Positions 10,358 through 22,195 of a DNA stretch of 64,000 nt are shown in pieces. The stretch is from Sipunculus nudus. Taxonomy: Eukaryota; Annelida; Sipuncula; Golfingiida; Sipunculidae. The notes below the pieces were generated by a model. The model saw only the letters and a list, made by a program, of their open reading frames with translations, did not search any database and was not told the DNA's origin. Position numbers and translations under genes: made by a program. Positions within the stretch are counted from its first letter, which is position 1; each line of letters begins with the position of its first letter. Where the stretch lies: positions 76,920,643-76,984,642 of the forward strand of contig CM049307.1 in the NCBI GenBank assembly GCA_026874595.1. The letters are read 5' to 3'.

Positions 10358-11940
10358 TGACCGACGTGCGTGGTCAGTAAAAGAGAAAAACACATGTTTC
10401 TCGCTTTATGAAATGGAGAGATCAACCCAGGAGGATTAATGACAAAACCTAATTCAAGGTCCCAATTTCAGGAACATGCGTCGGGTGGGGTGGAGTGGTG
10501 TCTGGGGTTTCAGGCCTCAAGATTTGCCTGATACGATGAAAAAAAAATCATTCCGGCGGTTGAAAATGAATACGGACCCTCTGCATGGAATCCCGTTGGG
10601 TCCGCTTAATAAATCTTTCATGTGTTCCTCACATCAACCTAATCTTTATACGTCCACCTATAGAATCCAGTCACATATCATCGAAAACCTGAATGCCCCC
10701 GCGTCTCATTCCGGTTCGCAATGTCAACACCATCACTGGCCAGGACATCAAGGTTAACATAACGGGGTATAAATTTCTTGCCACTAGGACAGAACCACAG
10801 AATGAATGTTAAAAATAATGGAGCGACTGCAGGATCACTCACACACTGTCTCCACCAGATTATACGGAGTTTATACGGACAGAAGGTATGATGTTAAGGA
10901 TTCATGTAATTTAAAAGTGGCAAAATTAAGATACAAGCAGCTGTACATAGAAACGTTTTCTGTTCACAGAAGTGTGCCTCAGAGAGGTGCGTGAGTTATT
11001 CTGCAGTCGTGCCAAAATGGTTATACATATCTTATGGAGATAGTTTCCCACTGAAAACCTATATTTTCTGTTAACTTTTGGATTAAAAAAAAAATGAGCC
11101 AACATTTCACATCTCAGTTAATAAATCTCCCCAACCCCGGCAATAAGCCCGGTATACCGGGTCTATCAGCTAGTATTTGATAATGCTTATGCTATAGCCC
11201 AGATGTGTATGTAGTAAACTAAGGCATGCAGTTAACAGTAGTAGTTCTCTTAGTTCAGACATTTGTTGTGGTATCATGAGTAGAGACATTTGTATAGATT
11301 TTTTATTGTAAACATTTTCTCATGACAAAGAAATAGATATCAGGAAAACTTTTTAATCCAATGCACTGCAACATTGATTATCTGATCGTTTAGCACCAAC
11401 CAGCTGGTCATCAATTATAAAAGTGTGGAACCCATCACTACTGAATACACCAGTCAATAGCTGTATTTCACATGTTGGTCTGCGTTCAGGAGGTAATCCT
11501 CAGCTGAGTACAAGCTTCAGCAGTGATATATAATATCATAACATTATTATTTACACTTGATTAAAACACAGTGTTTACGCTGATCAGCGATTGGCAAATG
11601 ACCCCTTATTGAGTACCTAGGTCCAGCCATTAGACAGATTGACGTCACACTTGATTTACAGTGTTTGATTGGTCTACAATGACAGATGACCCTGATTACC
11701 CAGGTCCTGCTTGTCGACAGAACAGCATAACCGTATCACAATTGCTGCAATTAGAAACCAATAAGAGACAGTTACCAAGTAACTTTACTAATGTGGTAGT
11801 ATCGAAATAAGCTAAATTCTGCGGCAGAAAGCAACTTAATTAAAATGGTCTGCCGAAGTTTATTACCAAATTGGTGCCGGAGGAAATTTACCATGATAAT
11901 TTTAAGATAGAAGAATATCATAAAAAAGAGTGTTGAAATG
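10358..11940. other. No gene recognised
   Basis: Contains a 93-codon open frame at 10476-10757 and shorter ones, none with a recognisable domain or splice support. Around 10430 the words CCAGGAGGATTAATGACAAA match the left part of the GGCGGATCC elements at 6791 and 31278, so a fragment of that family lies here. Confidence 0.45.
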
Positions 11941-11942
11941 AT

Positions 11943-12144
11943 TGCAGATTTCCGAACAAGACCAAGCAACCTGTAGGCCACGGAGAGTGGGTGAGAAACT
12001 GCCGGCGGACTGTGCCTTCCATCAGTGAAATCACTAATATACAGTCAGCATTTTCCTGAATGCAGCCTAGACCGTACTGGACAGATTGTGAGGCTGGGAG
12101 AAAATGCAGTACCGACAATATTTGATCTGCAAGAATATCTGCAG
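11943..12144 (+). pseudogene. THAP-type zinc-finger domain fragment with frameshift
   Basis: One frame reads CRFPNKTK...GEWVRNCRR, like the H-x-F-P...W helix start of THAP domains. A second frame continues with VKSLIYSQHFPECSLDRTGQ and GENAVPTIFD, the C-terminal half of a THAP domain with its conserved AVPTIF end. A shift near 12025 separates the two. A donor CTGCAG|GTATGT closes the segment at 12144. THAP domains are DNA-binding zinc fingers found in P-element-type transposases and derived host proteins; none of the transposase core is visible nearby. Confidence 0.5.
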
Positions 12145-13062
12145 GTATGTACATAAAATGCCCCATTATGTTAATAAGTTGAATGCAGAGCCATCTACTA
12201 TATTATTTTAGAAATTTTAGTTAAAAAAAAAAACGTAGTCGTGACTGTCTCGAATGTTATACAAATTCAGGATTTAATTGATTCAATAATTTTTAAACAG
12301 AACCTCACAACTTGAACATTGATTTATTTTATCTTAGATGTTAACATTGCATTTACATGGTGAAGAGTAAACAGATTCACAGTTTACAATCTTTATATTT
12401 TTTCAGGCTTTAGTGCTTGGTTTCACCTACCAATATGCCTATAGATACGCATAGCCTGAGTGTTCACAATACAAGTAATACCAAGTTTTACCCGAGTGCT
12501 ATTTGTGCTCCAATGGTTGACATAATCACATATACTCAAATTATCCTTTCCAGAGTTTCCATACATACAATTTTACCCTCATCTCTATTATCACTTTAAA
12601 AATTAAAATATGGTTGACTACTTTAAAGTTGTAAAATGAAATATTTTGAAAAGATGGCTACAAATAGACCAAGAGTTCATTATAAGTCCAGCCTGCATGA
12701 ATCACTACCTTTCTAAATAAAACTAAATATATTTCCGACATAGAAATTTTTATGTTATTATAATTAGTTTATATATTTAATGCTTTAAGATGTTCATGTA
12801 TTGACAAGGTATCGATAGGCAAGTGAACAAAAATTGTACTGGGCAGCCTAGTTCGATAAAATCACTAATAAGAAGTTTTAAAAGGACCTGAATATGTATA
12901 TTCCCTGTGTTGTAGTAAAATTATACTACACAACAAATATTTATCTCCATAAAAGTAATTGGTGAATACTAATTCCATTCGAGGTGCATTCTGTGAGGTT
13001 ATGTACGGATCTAAAGATATAGGAATATATGTACAATGTGTAAATGAAATATATTTTTTTAG

Positions 13063-13173
13063 ACTTAAGTGAAGCTCAGTCGGAATACAGAGACATCCAA
13101 ACGGGCATGTCAACCGTTGTTGATCCCAGACACTGTAAAGAGGTCAAGAACAGATTCAAACTCTCAATCCTTG
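13063..13173 (+). CDS. Possible internal exon of unknown protein
   Basis: Acceptor ATTTTTTTAG at 13062 and donor CTTG|GTATGT at 13174 bound 111 bp that is open in one frame for 36 codons, including STVVDPRHCKEVKNRF. It does not join the THAP fragment's frame without a stop, and no domain is recognised. It may be an exon of the same decayed THAP gene or a chance open frame. Confidence 0.25.
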
Positions 13174-13492
13174 GTATGTGCATTAAACTTACTGTGTTTG
13201 CATTCACTGTCTCTTAAGTTTTGCATATCTGACCTCAAAGAGCTTAACCCAGCCTACAACCTGCATTGCGTGTACACGCATAGCATGCTCCACTTCTGTT
13301 TAAACAATTTACGTACTAAACAGCTAAAAAAAAAAAACAGATATGCCTTGACCCAGTGGAAATCGGAACATGAATCCATGTAAGCAAAGAGAGACAAATG
13401 TGATCACCAAACCATACCGTAACTGAAGTTTTACAATCAAGATAATTACAAGACAAAAAAGAAGTTTGGATGACCCGCAGAATTAAACAGAA

Positions 13493-13677
13493 CAGGAAGA
13501 AGGGTTGGCCGAAATAATTCTAGACATGGAAGCTCGCTTATTTGGTCTTACCATAATGGACGTTCAGTATCTTGTATATTCATTTGGCGAGAAAACAAAA
13601 TAGACAATCCGTTCAACAAAGGAAAACAGGTGGCAGGTCCAGGCTGGCTGGAAGGGTTCCTTAGACTTAAAAAATAA
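13493..13677 (+). pseudogene. Pogo/CENP-B-like transposase fragment
   Basis: The first frame reads L-A-E-I-I-L-D-M-E-A-R-L-F-G-L-T...VYSFGEK. After a one-base frameshift near 13600, it continues as NKIDNPFNKGKQVAGPGWLEGF and LRLKK before TAA. This is the second DNA-binding helix-turn-helix (HTH_Tnp_Tc5/CENP-B N-terminal type) of pogo-like transposases, in which 'H-x-F-N-K...AGxxWLxxFL' is typical. Weak similarity continues to about 13760 (KFFSLSADW). The catalytic DDE domain is absent. The frameshift marks it as dead. Confidence 0.55.
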
Positions 13678-13759
13678 ATGTCTATGGGCGTTTCAGGAAG
13701 ACGAACCTGGGTTCCACAATACACAACTAGTAAAATTCTTTTCTCTTTCTGCTGATTGG

Positions 13760-14580
13760 GCGTCTGTTATTAGGGGGATTTAAACTGGTGTCAGGACAGT
13801 CATACAGCAAGAATCCTCTGGTCTCGAGGTCTTTTACTGTTTTCTGATTGCACATAAGTTATACAACTAGCAGTAGAAGTAGTTACAATCAAACCACTGT
13901 GCCAAGCAGAACAGAATCTCAGATTAACGTAGACTGGCCCAGTCGATTAAACATAATTTAAACATAATTTCTCCCACTGTCAGAGGCAGCATACCTGCTT
14001 TTGCTGTGTCGCAACGCTTAGAACAGGTACAACCAATCGCGGTAAATTATATAAGAAAAGTACGCCTTAGCCTTATTAATAAACATGATAATGCATGATC
14101 TTCATGTGACTAACCATTACCAAATGTCCTTTTTGGACTTTTCCAAATCTTTCAACCTTGTCTATCATTATATTTAACGATTCGTTTCCTCCATAGCTTG
14201 GAAAATGCATCAGCAATACAAACTGCTGCGCAGACCAAGACGCCCAAGAGTATGACACTGCTGTTTAGAGATTAGGAGCGTCACAGTCTGACCCCAACAA
14301 TGGAATGCGGCTTTTGCATACACCAGCAGCACAGGTTAAAAAAATGTTGAAGAGGTTAAGGAAGTCCGTTCAAATATGCTGGATTAGAATGGTTTCAAGG
14401 CAGATTAAACAAACATATTGTAAGGATTTCTTGCTAAAAGTTATATTTTGTAAGCATCATCGTGTGAAATACAAACAAAATATTTCCTGCAAATGTAACA
14501 AATTTTTAAGTTTGACCATTGAGAAGTAGTTCTGACCACAGTGTCTCACATGGATAGATTTGTTTCGTGTGAAATGATCT
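13760..14580. other. No gene recognised
   Basis: Short open frames only, for example 14305-14529 (74 codons). The first 40 bases may still be pogo transposase; the rest shows no domain, repeat or splice pattern I can support. Confidence 0.4.
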
Positions 14581-14712
14581 CTGGCGGAAGGATGTCAGGG
14601 ATATCACGACAATGACCAAATAATGTCTTATTTCTTGGACTATTCGAAGGTCTTTGACTATGTCCACAATACCTTACTGTTCGTATCCTACAGATTTTAT
14701 GCAAATTCATAG
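14581..14712 (+). pseudogene. LINE reverse transcriptase fragment
   Basis: A 43-codon open stretch ending at TAG contains D-Q-I-M-S-Y-F-L-D-Y-S-K-V-F-D-Y-V, matching the RT domain A block of non-LTR retrotransposons (usually ...LD-x-S-K-A-F-D-x-V...H), with the first catalytic Asp position present. No YxDD box follows, so it is a truncated copy. Confidence 0.55.
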
Positions 14713-14845
14713 GTTTATTTTCATATTTATCAATTTGTATTTGATCAGTTGTGTGAATAACTCATTATTGACTGCTTGTTAACATGTTTGATATAATATG
14801 TCAATGGACCAAATTATGTCATATGGAATAAAGTTAAATTAACGT

Positions 14846-14902
<57 letters not shown>
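14846..14902 (+). repeat. (AT)n microsatellite
   Basis: About 28 uninterrupted AT units after the LINE fragment. Confidence 0.95.
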
Positions 14903-14905
<3 letters not shown>

Positions 14906-15266
14906 CTTAAACTTTTTAGCACCCTACTGGTTTCCGTGTTTTAAGGGATGCAATAAAATCAAACGGTCCTAAAAATCTGATCCTAAAATGGAAATGTCAC
15001 TTTTTTTCAAAGCAGGCTGTTATATTTAAAAATTACATTGGCAGGCCTACAAAAGTTCTCGTGTATATTTTGAGGCGTGTTCGTTGTCATCGACGACTTG
15101 GACCCTGCTGGTCAGTTTGAGCAAATGTAGTGTTAATTCATTAGTATCATGTAATTTAACTAGGTTACCATTGTGATATATTGCAAACGCCCTGATGAAA
15201 TCAAAGGCGGAAATATTTCAATGATTTATTTCTGTGACCATTCTATGTCATGTGATTTTTTTTCTC

Positions 15267-15283
15267 GGGGGGGGGGGGGGGGT
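15267..15283 (+). repeat. Poly-G tract
   Basis: Run of about 16 G. Similar G runs occur at 25580-25605, 31359-31374, 35620-35632, 35786-35798, 38172-38183, 59371-59386 and 59815-59828. Confidence 0.95.
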
Positions 15284-15738
15284 GGATAATAAAACATTGA
15301 TGGTACATTAATAATTGTTGTTTTTATACTTGGCAGTATATTGTTACTGTCTATGCTTCAAGATAATGATTATAAGTTTGATGATCACTGGGTCTCTTTT
15401 TTTGTAGTGTTAGTGAGGATTTACTCGTAGTCCATACTAATTGTCTGATTGAAGATTATTTTCATGCTCTTTTTAGGATGTTATAAATGGGTCATTGGGC
15501 CCCTCTGTGAATCGCGTGTTTCTTGTAACTAATATTCATTCTCTATCCGTATTTCCGTTTTTACTGCTGCTAAATCAAGGATTGAAATGGTTTTTGTCTT
15601 GACTGTTCCCGTCATTCAATCTAACATGAAATCCAGTTATTATGTGATACCTTCAATGATCAAGTTATCGGCAACAGGTTTGGAGCTGGTTAATGACAAT
15701 GGTTTTTATAACAATAACGGTACCCCCCCCCCTATAAA

Positions 15739-15761
15739 TGTGTATATATATATATATATTA

Positions 15762-15806
<45 letters not shown>

Positions 15807-15901
15807 AGGCTTTCAAAAGGAAGAAAATTTGAAGATTTAGACAGGCATAAATTTTTGGGAGTCCCATGTGAGTTTAGAGCGTCCTAAGTGTGTGTGTATA
15901 T

Positions 15902-15960
<59 letters not shown>
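15739..15960 (+). repeat. Compound (TA)n / (GA)n microsatellites
   Basis: (TA)n at 15743-15804 and 15910-15935, the second fused to (GA)n at 15936-15960. The open frames seen here encode only Tyr-Ile repeats and are artefacts of the dinucleotide. Confidence 0.9.
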
Positions 15961-16541
15961 AATATGAAATAAATAAAATGTCCTTTATATTTTCTGGAGT
16001 GTATGTTAAGCTGTGTTTCCATGTATCCACAAATATCGTTTCCGCAAAAGACGTACGTACGCTCCATAGTGCGAAGTCCGCAAAAACTGTTTCCATAAGT
16101 ACGTACGTTTTTCTTGCGAATAACCTTTCGCGTGCCACAGCTTTACTGTAGGAGATACCACCTCCATAAACTCTTTATATTTAACTTCCAAGTTCTTTTT
16201 CTCGAGTAAACAAGACAGCTGTGACACTGAAATGTACAAGCCGAGTCCGGCGAGTGTTGTTAATTTCAATGCCCTGGAGGGAAAGTACACCCGTACTTGT
16301 GTGTGATCGTTCAAATGAACCACGTGACACTGAATGTACACTACACTAGTGTCTGCACACATAACTTTTTGTTTCAGTTTCCATATCTGACTCAATATGT
16401 GTCTTTAACCGTATACGTAGAGTCTAGACCTCACATTAATCAAGGCAAGGGGACGTTTAAACTTACATCTTTTGTCAGTTCTAAGAGTGAGTTATATGTT
16501 TATTTTATTTTGACACCAAACACATTTCTGTTTTGCCAGCC

Positions 16542-16622
16542 CAGACAACTTTTGAACTGCACTGGCTACCTCATAGTACCTGCAAGATGGATACATTCTC
16601 GTGTTTACTTATAAACTTTTGA
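16542..16622 (+). pseudogene. LINE 3' end fragment (LHWLP motif)
   Basis: Reads QTTFELHWLPHST before a stop. L-x-x-L-H-W-L-P is the conserved block near the C-terminus of CR1/Jockey-type ORF2 proteins, just downstream of the RT domain. A better copy of the same block is at 60198. Confidence 0.45.
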
Positions 16623-16974
16623 ATGAAGTCCCTGCATTCGTCACAGTAATGGTTCCAGTTATTAAAACTTCAAAATGAGGGTGATCCGTATTTCTGTAAT
16701 ACAAGGTTATCCCTCCCACCGAAAATTTGGGAGACTGATCTTTGAATCTTTGAATAAAATATATTTTTCACATTTCATTATATATATCATACATAGATAT
16801 TTACTTTCACTTAAAATATAGCCGGTACAGCTTCGCACTTATGGAAAAGCACCTTTAAGTCTTCAACTCTGCTCCTCATATTCCCCGTCTCGGCCTTGAC
16901 ACGTTGAGAGCTGGCAGCATGCATGCACTGTCGTCGTATCGGGATTTAAAGCGACGTGTTACTGCTTGTCCATT

Positions 16975-17045
16975 TACGCGTTTTGCAAGCGTTTGCCGCG
17001 CGGCCAGTCCTTTTCCATGTGAGCGTTTGCCGCGCGGCAAAAACA
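16975..17045 (+). repeat. GC-rich direct repeat GCGTTTGCCGCGCGGC
   Basis: The 16-mer occurs at about 16988 and again at 17024. Its core TTGCCGCGCGGCAA is a palindrome in the second copy. It stands out from the AT-rich surroundings. Possibly the end of a small DNA element. Confidence 0.6.
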
Positions 17046-17369
17046 TGCCTTCCTGTCACATATGAACGGACTAAAAGATACGAATAAGGAGAAACCCCAC
17101 ACATGACATTTAAGCGGAATTCCCCTGCGTTTGCCGACTGACGCGTGCGTTTTTTCTCAACCAAAATATATTGAATTCGGGTATATTTCTACACTGTATT
17201 AAACAATTCAAGTCTGCTTTAATAATTTTCACTCACCCAACAAGAATATATAAAATGTAAATATATTATGTGAATAAAAACGTGTTTTATTAAACAAGTA
17301 TGCTTTAATATTTTTCACTCACCCTACAAGAGTACTGACACCAGCTAGGTAAACTGAGTGGAATTGTAC

Positions 17370-17520
17370 ATATTCCATGACCCTGCCCACGGAATGTACA
17401 CATACCATGATAAAATGTATACATTCTATAGAAAATACATAGAATGTGTAGGTTTGACCATGGAATGTATACATTTTATGGTTTCACCATAGAATGTATA
17501 CTTTCTATAGTTATCTAAAC
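17370..17520 (+). repeat. Array of palindromic (C)CATGGAATGTATACATTCTATGG-like words
   Basis: GGAATGTACAC, AAATGTATACATTCTAT, AGAATGTGTAG, GGAATGTATAC and AGAATGTATAC recur at roughly 20-50 bp spacing in both orientations, forming nested imperfect palindromes just before an (AT)n tract at 17530-17582. Confidence 0.6.
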
Positions 17521-17527
17521 TCTATAC

Positions 17528-17529
<2 letters not shown>

Positions 17530-17582
<53 letters not shown>
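17530..17582 (+). repeat. (AT)n microsatellite
   Basis: About 26 AT units. Confidence 0.95.
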
Positions 17583-17586
<4 letters not shown>

Positions 17587-18007
17587 CATAAACTTGCACA
17601 CTTTTTCGTTCGCGCTTTTCACGGGAGCTATAGATTTGCGCTAAATTAAGAACACACGTTATTTCATACAACTTCTAGTTAATGAACACAGTTGTTATTG
17701 CTGCGAAATTCTGCAACTTACTCAGATGTCAAATAACGTGGCTTCAGGTCCCATTGCATCATCATACGTGATATACTGTTGTTTCATTACGTATTGTTTA
17801 CACCTTGCGGTCATGGTATACTCATTCGTCCGTAGCATCTACACTGTCACCAGGAACTTTTTAGTTGTCTTCTGTATAAACGTTCAAAAATGTTCATAAT
17901 TTGATGCAAAATAAATTACCTATACATACTCATTTGCACGAAAATTCGAACTGCGCTAATGCCATGAAATAAAAAAAAAGATTCAGACACGACTTCTTCC
18001 ACAGTAT

Positions 18008-18068
18008 ATATATATATACACACATTTATATACATACCTATACTGCATTTGCATACATACATAACACG

Positions 18069-18107
<39 letters not shown>

Positions 18108-18139
18108 TATAAATATACACTCAGACATACAGAAAAAAA

Positions 18140-18175
<36 letters not shown>

Positions 18176-18216
18176 CATTAACAAAAATGTGCATCTATAT
18201 ACATCTAAATAAGAAC

Positions 18217-18274
<58 letters not shown>

Positions 18275-18440
18275 ACATAAACAGATGTGTTCAAATCAAA
18301 TATACACACCTGTATATACTCACATATGCGCAAATATGTAAGTACATCCATATCTATACATCCATATATGTACGTGTATACATAAACACGTATACATGTA
18401 CATATACATGTAAATACATAAACACGTGTATATATATAAC
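18008..18440 (+). repeat. Complex TA/CA-rich microsatellite cluster
   Basis: Four (TA)n blocks (18008-18019, 18069-18107, 18144-18171, 18223-18271) separated by ATACATA/CACA-rich spacers. Long open frames here are low-complexity (Tyr, Ile, His) artefacts. Confidence 0.9.
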
Positions 18441-18544
18441 ACATGCACAGATACATGTTCACATACATACTCACTTGGATAAAAAGGAACACCTGCATGC
18501 ACACATACTACAGTCACATGCCTTATCATTTTCTTCTATCTTGG

Positions 18545-19880
18545 ATTAAACTTCTATTATTATCGAATATTTTTTTTATACTTTTTAAAGTATGTCTAAA
18601 ATAAGCAAAATAACTATCCTTTACCTTGTTAATATATGTGATTAAATTTTATTGATGAACATAATATATATATTAAAAACAATAAATTTATATTAAATAT
18701 ATTAAAACATATTTAAATTTCCTTTTTACGGTTTATGTATATTTTCATTTATAAATCATATTTGATATTTATACATATCTACATTGATCATAATGACAAG
18801 TTTCATAAAACTAGTCAATGCAAATCATGATGGGGCAACTATTCCCCAGAATGGTAACAAATAAAACTAGCAATCACATCAACCCGTTGGTGACACAGGC
18901 CAAGACTATGTTGGGCATGTTTACATGTATTATCATTTATAATAAATAAAATGGCTATTTAATATTTTTGTAATTCATATACCTTTCCTTTTCATACCCA
19001 AGTAGAGATATATATGATTAGTATGACCCAGGATCATTGATTCAAAATGATTATAAACTCTTTACTTAAACAAAAGCACAGTCAACTACACCTCCATGCA
19101 CAGATAATATAGATTAACATGTGCTCTGAATTTAGTGCAATATCAGCTCTTGGTAACAGCATGAAAGTTTAAAGTTTATCCACCCAAGACTATTTTGTTG
19201 TGTTTAAACAACATTTACCCGATTGTTCATCTTAATAAAACTTCCTGTTTACTCAAACTGTCTTTATATATACATTTATTTTAATAAGGTATAACTTTGG
19301 CAAATAAAAAGTGCTTTGAGAGGACCTATTAAAAACTGGCAAGGCCGGTTCATTTACTGAAGGACCAGTTCAGTTTTTTGCCAATTACATGCCCTGTATG
19401 CATGTATTATGTGTACACCCACAACAGCCAAGAATAAAATACAGACAAGTTATCAGTGCAGCCATGATGTTTATTGATTATCTGAACTGGCGTTTGTTGC
19501 ATCTTGCAAGGGTATGCTGCCTTGCCACCTGGTGCCCATGTGCAGACAAAGCAGCGTGTAACCAGAGTTTATTACGTGCAATGGTTTACCACTGCGTGTG
19601 GAGCGTATAGCACTAGTATAGTTCCAGCATTTACAGTATCTGTCTAATTTTATTACCTCTGAAAAGAAGCACTGGTGTTTGGTTTCTTTTCTTCCGTGGC
19701 ATCTTTTTCCGTGGCATCTCCTGAATACAAACATACAATGTTTATACAACTGCAATATGGTATTCACTTTTGAAAGCTAACTTTATTATTGGCCTGAACT
19801 AAGGGTGTTCACTGCAAGACATAAGACACAACGCCACCTGATAATTTAGAGATTTACTTGTGGTGACATAAACTACTGAT
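18545..19880. other. No gene recognised
   Basis: AT-rich sequence. A 73-codon frame at 19389-19610 overlaps a 98-codon antisense frame; neither shows a domain. Nothing else supportable. Confidence 0.4.
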
Positions 19881-19891
19881 CAAGTCAGCTG

Positions 19892-21477
19892 GCTTTCTGG
19901 AGATCTTGGACCTTTTACATCTCGGCCCACACGAAGTCGGACCACTTAGTACAATCTCGGACCACCCCGTCGACGATCTCGGACCTCATTTTGTACCATC
20001 TCGGACCACTATATCGAACCCGTTCAGACTTCGATTAGACTCGTTGTCGTTGTCAAATGTGACATGTTCCGTCTTCAAAGGATGTTAAAGCTAATTATTA
20101 AAACATTATTACTCCACGCATAACTGCATGTTGCCTCTCTCTCTTTATCATTCTCTCTATCATTAATCATTCGCTACATATCGTCTTAATACTAATTTAT
20201 AAATAATTCTTAATTTGTGCATTTGATCGTGTATTAAAGTATATATACGAGTGTGTGTGATAAAGAATGAAAGAAAGACAGAATGAATGTAATATTAAAT
20301 GCACGAAAGAATGAATGAGAGAAGGATTGAATGAATGAATGAATGAATGAATGAAAGAATGAACGAAAAAAAGATTTAATGAAAAAAATATTGAATGAAT
20401 GAATGAATAAATGAATGAATGGATGATAGGCAGACAAAATAAATGAAAGATTGAATGAAGGAAGGAAAGAATGAATGAAAGAAAGATTAATGAAAAAAAT
20501 AATGAAAGAAAGATTGAAGGAATGAAGGAAGGATAGAATGAATGATAGACAGATTGAATGAAAGAAAGATTGAATGTAAGACAAAATGAATGAAAGTTTG
20601 AATGATAATTAATTAAATGATTGAATGAAAGAAAGAATGAATGAAACAAAATTTTAATGAACGAAGGATTGAATGAATAAATGAAAGAGATATTGAATGA
20701 TAGACAGACAAAATAAATAAAAGATTGAATGAAGGAAGGAGTGAATGAATGAAAGTAAGAAAGGTTGAATTATTGACAGTTTGAATGAAAAAAAAAATGA
20801 TTGATAGATAGTCAAAATGAATGAAAGATTGAATTAGAGAAAGATTGAATCACGTTTTTATATTGTATACATACGAAATTCTAATAAACTTTTTTAGCTC
20901 TTTGAGTTTAATTTGGTGTCAATTCCCACTTTTGAATTTCTGTTTTATATGTATATATCTAAACTACAACTGTTTTCACTCTTTAATGTTATCAAGTACA
21001 GTAGTTTAATAGTATAGATATGTAACAGCGATACACCAGTTCTGATTCTTTGATTCACACATGCTCACTTGTTCATTTTGGTTTACGTAGTTTATCACAA
21101 ATTTCATATTTCGGTTTTCATACCTCTTTTAATATTGTTTATATTTAATAAATTCTAATAAACTTTGTCATTTCCCTTTGAGTTAGAATATGGTGTCATG
21201 CGTTTCACACAAACTATTAAAAATTAAGTGTAAGAGTGTGTGCTTGTGTGTGTCAAATGTTTTCGGAGTGAATATACAGTTTAGGCGGCCAGGACATGTA
21301 TGTTACTTTGGTCCGAGATAATAGTTGCCCGATCACAAGGTGGTCCGAGATCGTAGTGGCCAGATACAAAGAGGTCCGAGATTGTCGGCCCAGTGGTCCG
21401 AGATCGTAATGGTCCAATCTGAAGTGGTCCGACTTCGTGTGGGCCGAGATGTAAAAGGTCCGAGATCTCCAGGTACC
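19892..21477 (+). mobile_element. Foldback-type element with 8-bp target-site duplication
   Basis: GTCAGCTG occurs exactly at 19884-19891 and again at 21478-21485, flanking the element as an 8-bp direct repeat. The ends are inverted: G-C-TTT-CTGGAGATC at the left and its mate ending GATCTCCAGGTACC at the right. The inverted arms run about 160-170 bp, 19892-20050 and 21305-21477, and are themselves arrays of (G)ATCTCGGACCA words at roughly 20-30 bp spacing. The interior holds a GAAT minisatellite and no transposase. An 8-bp duplication fits the hAT superfamily; the arm arrays resemble foldback elements. Confidence 0.75.
20257..20860 (+). repeat. (GAAT)n-type minisatellite
   Basis: GAATGAAT blocks interspersed with GAAAGATT, GAAGGAAG and AAAAAAAT variants for about 600 bp. 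Overlapping antisense open frames rich in Phe, Ser, His and Ile come from this repeat and are not genes. It lies inside the foldback element. Confidence 0.9.
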
Positions 21478-21489
21478 GTCAGCTGCATC

Positions 21490-22030
21490 CAGGTTGGGCA
21501 AAACCCAGGTTTAAGCATAAAGCCTAGCCCAGTGGGTTTTTCTAGGTTAACCCTGGTTTTATGGATTTTACGAGTTATACAGGCAATATAAGGTCGATTC
21601 GAAATTGAATATGCTTATATTAATTGGTAAATATGATTCTGTGCTTTATATTTTGTCAATATAATGCTGTTTTAAGGTCTATGTCTGACAATATTTAACA
21701 TATGAAGCAATTAATTATGATACACTTAACAAAATGATGTACTACAAGTGGCCACTGGCTGTCATATTCTCTGGTCACTGGCTATCACTTTATTTGGGAT
21801 TTGTACAAGTCTTCAGTAATGATCTGCATCAAAGGTAGATCATAATCCCACCCTGATGATAATGATCATCCACCCAGGGCAGGTTGATATCCAATTAAAC
21901 ATGACCTGCAGATTCAGCCACCTAGCAAAGCTGTGCACAGCACCTACTCTGATTGTTACCAGTATTCTTGGCCAGGCTAAAGGAGGACTTGTGCACTTTT
22001 AATTGTTAGCAAATGACAAGATACAGATAC
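21490..22030. other. No gene recognised
   Basis: Unremarkable AT-rich sequence with a GATCATAATCC/GATAATGATCATCC stretch near 21840; no feature supported. Confidence 0.4.
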
Positions 22031-22031
22031 C

Positions 22032-22195
22032 AGGGGTGTGTTGCAATAAGGTGACTTAAGTCATGTAGGTGACTTAAGCCCAGGGGCATCTGTGTGTCAC
22101 CATGGTAACCATTATGACATCACAATTGTAATCATGGTACTTAGGCCCCCAACTGGGCTTAAGTCCAGTAAAATGTTATTGCAACAGGCCTCAGG
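22032..22195 (+). mobile_element. Small MITE with TGTTGCAATAA inverted ends
   Basis: Left GTGTGTTGCAATAA at about 22036 and right TTATTGCAACAGGCC at about 22178-22192 are inverted repeats. Inside, GACTTAAG-C-CCAG is mirrored by CTGGGCTTAAGTC, so the ~160-bp element could fold into a long hairpin. CAGGG words lie at both outer edges. Confidence 0.6.

Noticed and set aside
10476-10757. 93-codon plus-strand frame as a host gene
   Set aside because: No domain, no splice signals, and adjacent to a fragment of the GGCGGATCC element family.
18049-18549. 166-codon plus-strand open frame, the longest in the window
   Set aside because: Encodes Tyr-Ile-His low-complexity sequence from TA/CA microsatellites; no domain or splice signals.
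20197-20649. 150-codon and 116-codon antisense frames rich in Phe, Ser and His
   Set aside because: Direct product of the GAAT minisatellite in a foldback element; repeat units vary in phase.
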